64,000 bases of DNA from Acanthosoma haemorrhoidale. Lineage: Eukaryota > Arthropoda > Insecta > Hemiptera > Acanthosomatidae. Under the pieces are notes generated by a model that made no database searches, was not told the DNA's origin, and saw only the letters and a program-made list of their open reading frames with translations. How positions within the stretch are numbered: position 1 is the stretch's first letter; each line of letters starts with the position of its first letter. Position numbers and translations under genes: made by a program. The stretch is taken from positions 35,535,841-35,599,840 of the forward strand of contig OV884009.1 in the NCBI GenBank assembly GCA_930367205.1, read 5' to 3'. Shown piece by piece: positions 12,771 to 22,466 of this stretch.

Positions 12771-13908
12771 TACGAGGGTGGTCTGAAAAGTTTCCGACCT
12801 CAACATGAAGATAGGAGCAGTCGTAAATAAAAGGTAGTTAATTTCGTTGTTCGTTTGTTGACAGTTACTCACCAATGTTTCAGCCATTTTGGACGCGCAG
12901 TTGTTGTGTAACAGTCGTTTGAGTGAGTCGATGTGAGTGTTTTTATGAAAATGGACAAAATCGAGTATTGAGCTGTCTATAAATATTTGTTTTTGAAAGA
13001 TACGCCTACGAAAATCAAAGATGAGTTGGATTTTGTGTATGGGGACTCTGCACTATCTTTTACCACAGTGAAATTTACCACGAAAACATCGCCAAAGTTC
13101 ACCAAATGGTGCTAGACGACCACCGAATTAAAGTGAGAGAGATAGCAGAGGTTATGAACATGTCAAAAGAACGTGTTTGTCACATATTAAATCAACATTT
13201 AGAGATGAGAAAGCTGTCTGCGCGTTGGGTGCCGCGTTTGCTCACGTTAGACCAAAAAAGTGTTCAAATGAACATTTCCAACGCTCTGTTGGCGCAGTTT
13301 AGGCGCAATAAATCCGAGTTTTGGCGCCAATTAATTACTGTGGATGAAACTTGGATACACCATTATACGCCCGAAACAAAAATACAGTCCAGACTGCAAA
13401 GGGGGAAAAGCAAAAACTGGTATTTTAATCGATTATCTTCAAGAAGGAAAAACCATTACAGGAGCATACTACACATCATTACTTGACAAGCTGAAGGCAG
13501 AAGCAGAACTGCAGAACAGGAAAAACGGCCACATTTGCAGAAAAAGAAAATCCTGTTTCACCAAGACAACGCACCGTCTCACACCTCAGCGGTTGCCATG
13601 GCGAAAATCCATGAATTACGGTTTGAACTGCTTGACCATCCGCCTCACTCATCAGATCTAGCCCCAAGCGACTTCTTTTTGTTCCCTCATCTAAAAATTG
13701 CGCTCGGAGGACAGAGATTTTCGTCAAATGAAGAGGCAATCACCTTCGCGAACGATTATTTTGCAGAGAAAAACGCCGAGTACTATTTGGACGGGTTGCA
13801 GAGATGAGAGCATCGCTGGGAGAAGCGTGTAGAGTTAAAAGGAGACTATGTTGCAAAAAAAATTTCTGAAATAGTCTTGTATCTTTGTTAGGTCGGAACC
13901 CCTTCGTA
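12771..13908 (+). mobile_element. Decayed mariner (Tc1/mariner) transposon
   Basis: A TA dinucleotide at each end (12,771-12,772 and 13,907-13,908) is the expected target duplication. The left end begins CGAGGGTGGTCTGAAAAG and continues to TTCCGACCT. The right end, reverse complemented, reads CGAAGGGGTTCCGACCT, so the inverted repeats match at both extremities but the right one has lost internal bases. The element spans about 1.14 kb, shorter than the usual ~1.3 kb of mariners, because of internal deletions in the transposase. It sits inside an R4 repeat whose relative at 47 kb lacks it. Confidence 0.9.
12951..13891 (+). pseudogene. Mariner transposase pseudogene (D,D34D)
   Basis: Transposase cuts DNA at the element ends and inserts it at TA. 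The reading begins at ATG 12,951 (MDKIEY) and meets TGA at codon 7. An N-terminal stretch is deleted before ENIAKVHQM (about 13,080-13,108). The helix-turn-helix part REIAEVMNMSKERVCHIL follows, then the first catalytic block VDETWIHHYTPET at about 13,340-13,378. A deletion and frame change lie at about 13,380-13,410, and the frame returns near 13,500-13,535. The block HQDNAPSHTS and the third catalytic Asp in LAPSDFFLFPHLK are 34 residues apart, the mariner signature. TGA at 13,805 replaces a probable Trp, and the remaining frame closes at 13,889-13,891. Several disabling changes mean no functional enzyme. The sequence resembles irritans-type mariners. Confidence 0.9.
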
Positions 13909-14155
13909 CTTCCAAGAAGAAAAAAACATACAAAACATACTGAAAAGTTAAAGCCTTTTTTAAGGGTCGATGATAATAGCATTTAATTCAATACTTCCAA
14001 AACTCAGTCATATTATTATTAAAAAGAGTAACTTACTTTAGAGTTTTAAAGGCCGTGAATAACATTTCGTGAAGATGAAAAAAAGTTACGAATTTCGGTT
14101 TACAATAATATTGAAAAGAGGTGGCAAGAGATGCCCAGCATGGATTATTAAACAG

Positions 14156-14243
14156 ATGTTTTATAGTGAAATTGTTTTTTAGTGACAATGTTTTACAGTG
14201 AAATTGTTTTTTAGTGACAATGTTTTATAGTGAAATTGTTTAG
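14156..14243. repeat. 32-bp tandem repeat, ~2.7 copies
   Basis: The unit starts ATGTTTTATAGTGAAATTG and ends TTTTTTAGTGACA. Copies begin at 14,156, 14,188 and 14,220; the last is partial. One substitution (TATAG/TACAG) separates the copies. It lies directly after R4 copy A. Confidence 0.85.
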
Positions 14244-16500
14244 GGTGATCATATCTTATTCACATGTCTGTCAGTCTGTCAAACTTCGAATTATGCTGAT
14301 TACGTTAGGTTCAAACTTGATGAAGTATACAAACAAAAAATCCAACTTGAAAAGCTATTTGAGTTTAACATTCTGTTTTCCCCCTTACTTGACGACACTT
14401 TAATGACGGTAACACGTTAACAATTCCAAAGTTGTTTTAAAAAATATACTTTTTTTATAAATAGACGATATGTAGTAGTGACATAATGTGACAAAGAAAT
14501 GCCCACTGGTATTTTCACGATCTTTTTGGAGGGAACAAGTTATTGATGATAGGGGATTATCATAATTGGATCATTTTTGTCACCGCTATTGTGATTAGTT
14601 ATTGGAATAATATTTGTAAAATATGCAATGCTAAATCAAGCACATTAAAAAATAGTTCTTCAAACTTTGGTTTATTTAGGCAATACTTATAGGAACCGTC
14701 AAATCACACTTTAAAATTCTCAACTCATAAACGTCTTTAATATGATATAATGTTCTGCTTTCTTACCGTCGCTTGAGTACGATTTAAAGTCTCCAAGGCG
14801 ATAAGAATACAAAAAGTTATTTTTAAAATAATATCTTGTGAACTTACAATAGAAATTGCGTATTTTATTTTATAAATAAAAGATTTTTATTGACCGATAT
14901 GGTTTAAAGAATAAATAAATTTGCATCCTGCTCATATCACACTGTATCATTTTTCAAGTCTTTCATTTAAAAGTTTTACGAAGAAACAAAACTCAAGTTG
15001 GTGAAAAAAAAATGAAGAGAGACTGCTGATCCAAGCATAAAGTAGTTAATTAGTAAACAGGTAGAGAATATCAATTTAGTATCGAAATTGGATCAAAAGT
15101 GGTACCTCTCCATACCGGCTTGTCTATTATATAATGGATACACACGAACTCAAAAAGAAAAAAGAATATTACTACTGGAAAAATCGACTTCAAATGTTAC
15201 CATGATCGTGCCATAATGTAAATGCTATTGAACATCCCATAGCTCATGTTTCATTCACTCGTTGTATGTCGTCGATTGTACATGGCAACCCCCTTATGTC
15301 ATATCACATAGGTGGAACGTTTTCTAACTAGGCATTTTCAATGTAGAAGAAGATTGTTTTTATTCGAACGTGACCACTGGCCGACCAGCTTTAATTTTGG
15401 CAGAAAATTTTCCTGCCAGCGAAAAAGTTTCCAGAAACTTTTAATTAGGTCGGTAGGCACTTACAGAACCATAGAATAGCGCGTTGAACAAAAAGGTATG
15501 TAGAATGCTTTGCGAAATTCTTCTACTAATAATCACCTTTTCTATGTTTCTTGGATCGTACGTTTATTTTAGTGCGTTTGAATGACAAGGGTCATTAATG
15601 TCATATCACATGGGTATGCTTTGCCCTGAGCCTAAGGGAAAATAACTTTATTTAATGGAACGTTTTATAGGTATTTTCAATGTAGAAGATTATTTTTTAA
15701 TAGGTATGCAAATGCATACAATGAAATAAAACATCATCCGTTTCTCCCCATCTTTATTGGTTTCTACCCAAACGTTTTTGGGAAACCGAAAACGAAAATA
15801 AAAAGTAAAAATAATTGTGTTTCTTTTGAAGTTTAGGTTTGCTCAATTGTTTTAACATATTTAAGCACACGTGCCCTTAAATGTTCATTATAATGCTTAT
15901 GTTTCTATTGAATGTAACTGATTGAACCCTTGACAATGACGGGGCTGTCCGTCGAAAAAGCTCAGGTAGAAATCAATGCAGGTGTGAAGAGAGAGTGTTT
16001 TATATATTATTACATACTACTATTACTTAATACATAATTAATTAATACATAATAAAGTGTTTTATTAATTAATACACAGACTCCACGCCATCAATAAATG
16101 CATATAGGCTGCTAGAAAACAAAAGACATTAAACCGTTAGCTCACATTTACAAACAACATAAAAAATTAATGCAATATAACTAAAAATCTTTAAATCTTT
16201 TATACTAGTAGTCCACCCCACAATGACACATGCTGCACAGCTTTGTAGTTTCACTTGTAAATCAGATTACAGGAAATTGGAAGTCGTACCAAACATCAGT
16301 ATGCGCATAATTAACAACTAACATCGATACACCAAGATAATCACTATTCTAACAGCCCTAGTACAATTACCCACAATCCAGCGGTATGTACGCACCTAGA
16401 CAGAGAATTTCCTATCTCTAACTTCCGTATTGGAAAACCCGTTAGTAATAGAAAAAGACAATTACGGTAAAAATGCCCTCAAAAGATGTATTGTTGCAAT
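14244..16500. other. AT-rich unassigned DNA with one spaced direct repeat
   Basis: No gene recognised. A block beginning ATGTCATATCACATAGGTGG at about 15,295 and containing TTTTCAATGTAGAAGA recurs at about 15,598, interrupted there by extra sequence. The two copies are roughly 300 bases apart in the same orientation. The remainder shows only A/T runs and short palindromes. Confidence 0.5.
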
Positions 16501-16518
16501 AACATAAACCAAATTTGT

Positions 16519-16866
16519 TTAATTGTCTCTTTGTATTATTAGGTTTCGATGGAATTTCATAAACTTGGAAGGAATGAGTTCAATAATGTAGAGGATATTA
16601 AGATCGCTATTAAGGGTTTTGTTGCTGACGTAATAAAGGGTATTAACTATTGTTCTCAGGGGTTTTGATTGTAAGAATCGGATACGCTTGATGTTCGAGT
16701 TTTTTGCGTTTCCCCATAGCTCTATTTTGTATGTCCAGATTGGCTTTAGTATAACTTTGTATATTAGTAATTTATTTTCTATTGAGAGATGGGATGTCCT
16801 TCGAAGTAGTCTGTACAGTAGTCCAAACCGTCTGTTTAGTTCTTGTCTTTGTAGCCTCGTGTTTTT
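16519..16866 (-). pseudogene. LINE-A reverse transcriptase C-terminal fragment
   Basis: On the minus strand an uninterrupted frame of about 115 codons runs from about 16,866 down to TAA at 16,519-16,521. It has no ATG near its start. It contains LNRRFGLLYRLLRRTSHLS, then NKLLIYKVILKPIWTYKIEL, WGNAKNSNIKRI, LQSKPLRTIVNTL and FMKFHRNL. The K-P-I-W-T-Y block and the LQ(S/N)K..R block are typical of the thumb/connection region of Jockey/CR1-group LINE reverse transcriptases. Related but more broken copies are at 61.6-61.9 kb and 54.4-54.6 kb. Its upstream (N-terminal) neighbour is at 16,985-17,181, separated by an inserted ~116-bp segment. Confidence 0.8.
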
Positions 16867-16874
16867 TTATACGT

Positions 16875-16991
16875 AATTTACACTAGAACCGGGCAAGGGA
16901 AATATAATTGGTTGTCCCAGCCAAGGCTGATCCACGATCCACAGTGGTTGTGAAAAGGTATTTTCTCCAAAGGAGGACCTTGTGCGCTCGT
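16875..16991. repeat. ~116-bp direct repeat, copy 1, inside LINE-A
   Basis: The segment begins AATTTACACTAGAACCGGGC and ends near AGGAGGACCTTGTGCGCTCG. It recurs at 17,234-17,349 with about six differences. It lies between two LINE-A reverse-transcriptase fragments that should be adjacent, so it looks like an insertion or local duplication. No terminal inverted repeats are visible. Confidence 0.8.
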
Positions 16992-17181
16992 GGTTCCATG
17001 TCAGCATTCTGTCGATATGGAAGCCTAAATACCGTACTGTCTCGGATATAAGAAGTGGGAGGGAATAAAAAAAAAAAACTTGAGGACAGGACTTATGGCA
17101 GTGGTTAAAGGTAATGTGGACACATTTTGCTTGATTAAATCGATAATAAACATTCAAAAAAAAAATTATGGTACTTCCCAT
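16985..17181 (-). pseudogene. LINE-A reverse transcriptase fragment (YLG block)
   Basis: The minus-strand frame reads FNQAKCVHITF, then, after an A-rich codon run, SETVRYLGFHIDRMLTWN. The K-x-V-H-I-T-F and V-(K/R)-Y-L-G-x-x-(I/L)-D-x-x-L-T-W blocks are strong signatures of Jockey/CR1-type LINE reverse transcriptases, just C-terminal to the catalytic palm. A homopolymer near 17,068 (12 A on the plus strand) and the lost upstream part make this a fragment. It would join the 16,519-16,866 piece but for the inserted 116-bp segment. Confidence 0.75.
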
Positions 17182-17233
17182 TTATAATCATCAACAAAGT
17201 GCAATGTTAATAGGGTACTTAAAATTAAAACTC

Positions 17234-17349
17234 ACAATTTACAGTAGAACCGGGCAAGGGAAATATAATTGGTTGTCCAAGCCAAGGCTGATCCACAATC
17301 CACAGTGGTTGTGAAAAGGTATTTTCTCCAAAGGAGGACCTTGTACGCT
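17234..17349. repeat. ~116-bp direct repeat, copy 2
   Basis: Second copy of the 16,875-16,991 segment, same orientation, about 360 bases away. The bases beyond both ends differ from those around copy 1, so the repeat boundaries are sharp. Confidence 0.8.
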
Positions 17350-18704
17350 TGTTCAGCCGTGCCTGCGTGCTATGAATACAGCGAATAAATGAGACACAGG
17401 CTCGTTGGTAGCGAGATTTGAAACATGAGCTATGAAATATTCAGCAGCTTTCGCATCATGACGCCATCAACAAACATTTTGACCTGGGCCAATTTGAAGT
17501 CGGTCGATCCATCTGGTAATAATTTCTAGGGCTTCATTAATTGATTTGTGAGTCCGCTATATCATTGCCGACGTGTCGGGTCGTGCTATATTTAAAACAT
17601 TGACATTTGTCTGTCTGTTTTATACAACAGCCATCAGGAAAACGATGCAATTCTGGTATTGTCATGATGCTCTATACCATCATCGACCGGTTAATCTATC
17701 TGAAATAATCATTAGGCGTTTATTTTTCAAAGCATATCGATCTCTACTACAAATTGTCTATTTATCCAAAACAATGTAGTTGCCACTTTGGGTTAACACA
17801 CAAAACAAACATTTAATATTTAATATTATTTTTTTATTTCACTGACTGAGTACTTTACTGAAAGACTTAAAAAAAAAGTGTGATAAACAGGAGGGACGCA
17901 CACAATTATTAAACCTCGTTATATAACATATAAATAACATAATACGTGTTATTTTACCTAAATTTCACATTTTTTTTTTTTAAAAAGAGGGTATTTAAAA
18001 TATTTAGAAAAAAAAAGCCCTTGTTCATACCTGCAAATTTATTGGAAGTCATATCTAAATGAGAATTTGGGGAAACAAATAAAACGCACGGGGGACATCA
18101 GTAACACAACTCCGTTGAAGGACCATCAGCAGGTAATGTAAGATAGAGAATGAATGAACATACGGAGTCGTAGAGGGGTAGGGTCAGCCAGCTACTATCA
18201 CTCTTGCTTGCACATTGTTAAAACGATGCAACTTAATTTGTGTTGTAGTTAGCTTGATTAAAAACTGACCAGATCGTGAAAAAAAAACAAAAAACCGTTT
18301 ATTTATAAAAAACGACACGATTTCTAGTGTTATTGGTGGTGTGGTGCCGGTGTGAAGTGAGTATATTATGAAATAAAACATCTTATTTCCACAGCTTTAT
18401 TAATTTATACCTTAACGTATTCGATGTTCTACGTTTTCATCTATATGCTATATATATATATATTTATAAATTATATGCACTCTCAAGAATCGTTCGAGTA
18501 TCGGCCCAACCCCTGTATTTAAACAATGGTCGGCTTGACATATAGCAAGGAAGTAAACACCATAAGCTCCCTGCCTGCAACTCCTTTACCCTTTGAGTAA
18601 ACCGTATGTGGCAATGTCAGGTATCTAGGACTTAGTAGGGCCTAGAAACGCGTGACTCTACTCCAAGTATAAATTCATACAGCCTTACGAATGCATACTT
18701 CAAG
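17350..18704. other. Unassigned DNA
   Basis: No gene assigned. On the minus strand, 17,350-17,560 gives INEALEIITRWIDRLQI and NEPVSHLFAVFIARRHG with stops around them; these may be decayed LINE coding sequence but I cannot assign them. The rest is AT-rich with an (AT)n run near 18,448-18,465. Confidence 0.4.
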
Positions 18705-18875
18705 CAGTTATTCTTTATTGTTTTAAAATTACAATCTGTCTTATTGGGCAACAGGTAATTGTGTTCAATTTTCTCGTTTATACAGTATATACAAACAGCC
18801 CAAAGACCACCCAAATCCAGGTGGTTGTCACCCCCTCGCATGCAAAAGAGAAGGTATAGTCTTGGTAAGTCCCCC

Positions 18876-18887
18876 ACGCTCCTCCAT
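18876..18887. repeat. Target-site duplication, left copy (ACGCTCCTCCAT)
   Basis: Exact 12-base match to 19,654-19,665. It directly precedes the T-run at 18,887-18,894, the complement of a poly(A) tail. Confidence 0.9.
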
Positions 18888-19653
18888 TTTTTTTCCAAAT
18901 TAAAAAAAATTTATTCTCAGTCGAATCTATTCACATATCACATTTTATATGTCGTACAGCGTCGGTCTATAAAAGGTCTGAATTCGGTATAAAAGTTATA
19001 TAATTGATACAAGTACAATGATACGCAATATACTTGACTTCTTTGAGTACTCTATGAGGTAATAGGGCTCACCTTTTTGATCAAAAACTTAAAACTAACT
19101 TACATACTAATTCTTAACCTAATTTTCCCCCGACAGTCTGTTGCCATCGATTCGGGAGGGGTGGTACCATAGTGTTAAACACTGGATTTGTGAGGTGCTG
19201 CAACGCATCAAAAAACTTGATGTGTCTCCGGCGGATGAACTCACCCACCGACGGCACACCAAGCAACGGGTGCAGGTCAGCGTTCTTCAACCTCGGGAGA
19301 GAGGTATGTCGGACCACTTTTTGCATGATCTCATTCTGGAAACAGTGGATTATGGTGGAAGTATCGTCAGTCAAGTGGGTAAATAGCGGGGCACCGTACA
19401 GCAGAGCTGGCTGGAGGATACAATTATAGATCATCGGTTTGTGACGCAGCGACAGATTGGGTGAAGCTAGCAAGTGCGAAAGCCGGTAAGACCTCTGTCG
19501 CACTGTTTTTATTTTACTACGAAAATGAGTAGAGAAAGGGAGATGCCTATCCATTTTTATACACAGCTAGTAGAACGAGAAAACTAGCAAGTTCTCTTGC
19601 CCACCTATAGTATATGATTTTGGCAAAGCTTTTTTGCCGTTTTGGAAAGAGAA
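18888..19653 (-). mobile_element. 5'-truncated LINE-B insertion
   Basis: An insertion of about 766 bp flanked by a perfect 12-bp duplication (18,876-18,887 and 19,654-19,665). Its left edge is a run of eight T, consistent with the poly(A) end of a minus-strand retrotransposon, followed by a 3' UTR (18,895-19,113). It carries the end of a reverse transcriptase and stops upstream of it, so it was 5'-truncated on insertion, as is usual in target-primed reverse transcription. It disrupts an older LINE-A 3' UTR, so LINE-B was active after that LINE-A copy. A plus-strand relative of its 3' end is at 40.3-40.67 kb. Confidence 0.9.
19114..19554 (-). pseudogene. LINE-B reverse transcriptase C-terminus
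   Basis: A 146-codon open frame from ATG 19,554 to a stop at 19,114. Residues 1-15 (MDRHLPFSTHF) match the L-D-R-x-L-x-(W/F) block that follows the YLG motif of LINE reverse transcriptases. KPMIYNCILQPALLYGAPLF (residues about 40-59) is the Y-x-x-(I/V)-L-x-P-x-(L/W)-x-Y-G block. HPLLGVPSVGEFIRRRHIKF (residues about 95-115) and PNRWQQ near the end are typical of Jockey-group C-termini. The catalytic YxDD region is absent. The frame upstream is closed by a TAG a few codons before the ATG, so the ATG is not a true start. This is the truncated 3' end of ORF2 and not an independent gene. Confidence 0.85.
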
Positions 19654-19665
19654 ACGCTCCTCCAT
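19654..19665. repeat. Target-site duplication, right copy
   Basis: Identical to 18,876-18,887 (ACGCTCCTCCAT). It marks the 5' (truncated) edge of the LINE-B insertion. Confidence 0.9.
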
Positions 19666-19915
19666 CAGCCACGTCGCCGGATACGAGCCAGTGGCTGACT
19701 GATTGTGCGAGAGCTACAGACCCTCAGGACTGATTGAAGAAACTGCCTATTGCCAGGACCCTTTCTGTAAGGTATTCACAAAAAGTCACGTATTTATAGC
19801 AGGTCACGAGGCCACTTTAGCCTCCGATGAGGATTATAGGGATGAGTGGTGCAGTTTAGTGACTGTGCTAGGGGTTTAGGGTGGTTGGAAAGGTTTCGAT
19901 GGAGGGAATACTTAC

Positions 19916-22377
19916 GAAGAAACGAACAAACCTCATTTAGCCTTATACTTCAGGTAGAACCAAGTATGCCTATTTAAACTTGGTAGAATACTGATCCAGA
20001 CTAACTCCTCAACCTTTTTCCTACAGACCCTGTCTCTTTGTCCGTTTTATCTAGAACCTCCTTTTGTATAGTCTTCACTGTAAACTATGCAATTAGGTAG
20101 TTTTCTATAATAATACAACGTTTTTATATCTTTACAGCCGTGGAATCGTTATTGTTCAATTACACCAAATGGAGATATCCGCACGTGGGTAGAATTGAAC
20201 CACATGCGGAACAAATGCGTGGGCATTGAACGCAAGACACGAAGACAGGATCTGGCTCCAGCCGTCATTTAACCACTCCAATCACCTGTGTTAATTCACA
20301 TTCACATGGCGGCTGTCCGATCTCGCGATCTTTTTACCAGCCGCTACTGAATGACATGTACGCTGCACTGTCCCAACTCCATTTCACTTCGTCATCATTA
20401 ATGCTCATAGCCTTTAAATAGTTCAATGCCCTACGAACAGTCTGAGTTTACAGTTTTCATATTTTTTTAGAATTTGGTTTTTCAAAATCGGAAACCCTCA
20501 TGTATGTAGGTTCCTTGTTCTCGAGAAACTGTTATTGGTTAGTTATTTATTAATATAAACAAAAAAATTACTTCGAGTAGCATTTACAATTCAAAATATT
20601 GTCTTATTGACTAACGATACATAATTTGTATTTTGTTTTATCAAAGTATAGTTGAAAAAAGTCATTAAAACCGTCATGAGCATCGTATTTTAACAATATC
20701 TCATCCAGTTTTTTTATTTAATTGATACAACAAAAAGTCAACTAAAACTGTAATTAATATTTTGTTCTCAATCGTTAATCGAGTGACGAATCAAAATGTC
20801 TTGATTTTAATTAATTAATACTATGTTAATTATAATGTTCTCATTAAAAGACCTGGGTTGAGTTTGAAATGGATGTCATGATCCATTTTTAAAATTAAGT
20901 AGCAAGTGAAAGCTTTTACTGTTAATGGTGTATTATAATTGTTTCGAATCTGTAATAATAACTCATAAATTAGTCCAGAAATAATTTTATGCTTCTTAGG
21001 TTCAAGCGATATTACGATATTGAAATAGAAAACCAAAATTTTGAGCTGAGTTTATCGAAATCCCACCACCGTACTGAAGCTTAGCTGAAATAAAATTGAG
21101 TATATACGTTTTATCATGTTAGCAGCGAAGGTGAGTCCCCCAAGCGTGATTTATATTAATTAATTGAACATCTGTAAAATATTTCATGAATATTTTTCGT
21201 TTATGTTTACTAATTAAACATTTCAGCATGGAGTTTGTTGGCAGACTACCTAGGCAAACTCCTGCCTTCCTCTCTGAATTGAGTTCCATAACTCCATTCT
21301 CATAAAAGGGATACACTCACTGCAAGTGAATTACTGTTAATTGCATCTGCATGAATTGCATATTTTAGATTGATCTTTATTCATCACGTGGCTGTGTGTA
21401 AGCCAGCTCTTGTGCAATTCTTAATTTGCGTACAGCCGTTGATTTACTCATATAGTGTTTTCCCAGCATACGAGATTCATATTGTTACATGTTAGTTCTA
21501 TATACTTTTAGGCCTGTTTTTTAAAAAAACAAGAAGGAAACAGGTTTTCACTCTGTCTGCTTATTTTGTCGATCAGTGTCGTTAACTGATTTCCATGTAA
21601 TTTTTTGACTTTTTTGTTGCAATCCCGCAAGGTTCCGTTAAAGGATGTCACTTGTACTTGTGTACAGTTAATACCTTGGCGATAGACAGGTAGAGTTATG
21701 ACAAGCATTTTATAAACTATTGCTATATATTTTTTCTGCAGTTTTGATGTTTTTCAAATGAGATTGCCTTGACTTTTGAGCTGATAGGATCCATGTAAGA
21801 TCGAAAGGTTAAGCCTTTACCTAATACCGTCATCAATGTTATGTTTGTAGTCTCTACTTGAGGTATTGGCAGAAGAGAGCTCCACTTGATGCCGTAAACG
21901 GAAATGGAAATAGAACCGACCCACTAGATATTAACGATTGCAACAGATACCAGGATCTACTAGTGGTTTTGTTCAGTAAAGCCTGTTTCCCCACTCATTG
22001 TACCAGAGCTGGGGGCCTGTCATTGAGCCTGGAGTCTGGAGGAGTCTATTGTCTTGCCTAAGTCCGGCCGTTCCGACTAAGCAGCCATTGGAGCTTGAAC
22101 ACTTGGATCCCATTACCGCGATTTGATCGGGACCGGTTGAGGTGGACAGTGACATCCATCTAATTTGTCCACGGGCCGGAAACTGTGGCATTCCAATTGG
22201 CGACGACACTGATTTGGCTAAAGCTCGTTGAGGCGCTGGGAAACTTAAATTCACCGATTAATCCCTCGATGTTTTAGAAACGAATCCAACTATTGAGGAA
22301 TAAATTCAACACATAAACTTTCAATTTTAAAAATTGTTAAATATTTTATAAATCATAATAATTATTATTTTATTATT
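19916..22377. other. Unassigned DNA with one imperfect hairpin
   Basis: No gene recognised. An inverted repeat at 20,178-20,188 / 20,200-20,210 (TCCGCACGTGG / CCACATGCGGA, one mismatch, 11-base loop) contains GGTTCAATTC on the minus strand, similar to a tRNA T-arm or pol III box B. No full tRNA fold is visible. ORFs of 65-68 codons at 20.8-21.7 kb look random. Confidence 0.45.
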
Positions 22378-22466
22378 ATATTCCTTTATTGTGCTATAAT
22401 TACAATCTGCCTTTTATAAGGCAATAAGTAATTAAGATAAATGCTCTCATTCGTACCATATCCCTA
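22378..22466 (-). mobile_element. LINE-A 3' tail, short copy
   Basis: Plus strand reads TCCTTTATTGTGCTATAATT, then ACAATCTGCC and AAGGCAATAAGTAATT, then CTCTCATTCGTACCATAT. It is the extreme 3' end of LINE-A, strongly 5'-truncated. The terminal stem-loop (TGCCTTTTATAAGGCA) is retained. Confidence 0.75.

Larger units (their letters stand above)
12065..14155. repeat. Dispersed repeat R4, copy A (interrupted by mariner)
   Basis: The left part (12,065-12,420) resembles sequence at 46.6 kb, 59.4 kb and, inverted, 42.3 kb. A shared block includes GGTAATCATTGG, AAAGCAAGGAGGTGAG and GACGTCTGAAAACCAC. The right part (12,690-12,770 and 13,935-14,155) resembles 46,925-47,240, including TAGGCCGTGAATA-like and ATATTGAAAA blocks. 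The mariner at 12,771-13,908 splits the right part. No ORF of its own is apparent. The family type is unknown: it could be a non-autonomous DNA transposon or the remnant of a larger element. Confidence 0.6.
18711..19915 (-). mobile_element. LINE-A 3' UTR copy split by a LINE-B insertion
   Basis: Plus-strand sequence from 18,711 (TTTATTGTTTTAAAATTACAATC, quoted in part) to 18,887 matches the LINE-A tail family. The match resumes at 19,654 (CGTCGCCGGATACGAGCC, CCTCAGGACTGATTG, CACGTATTTATAGCAGGTC) and runs to about 19,915. On the minus strand this is the 3' UTR of a Jockey/CR1-like LINE, as shown by the longer copies at 54 and 61 kb that carry reverse-transcriptase sequence upstream. Positions 18,888-19,653 are a later insertion. 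Confidence 0.8.

Noticed and set aside
20178..20210. tRNA gene around the GGTTCAATTC hairpin
   Set aside because: No D-arm, anticodon arm or acceptor stem can be placed at proper spacing.
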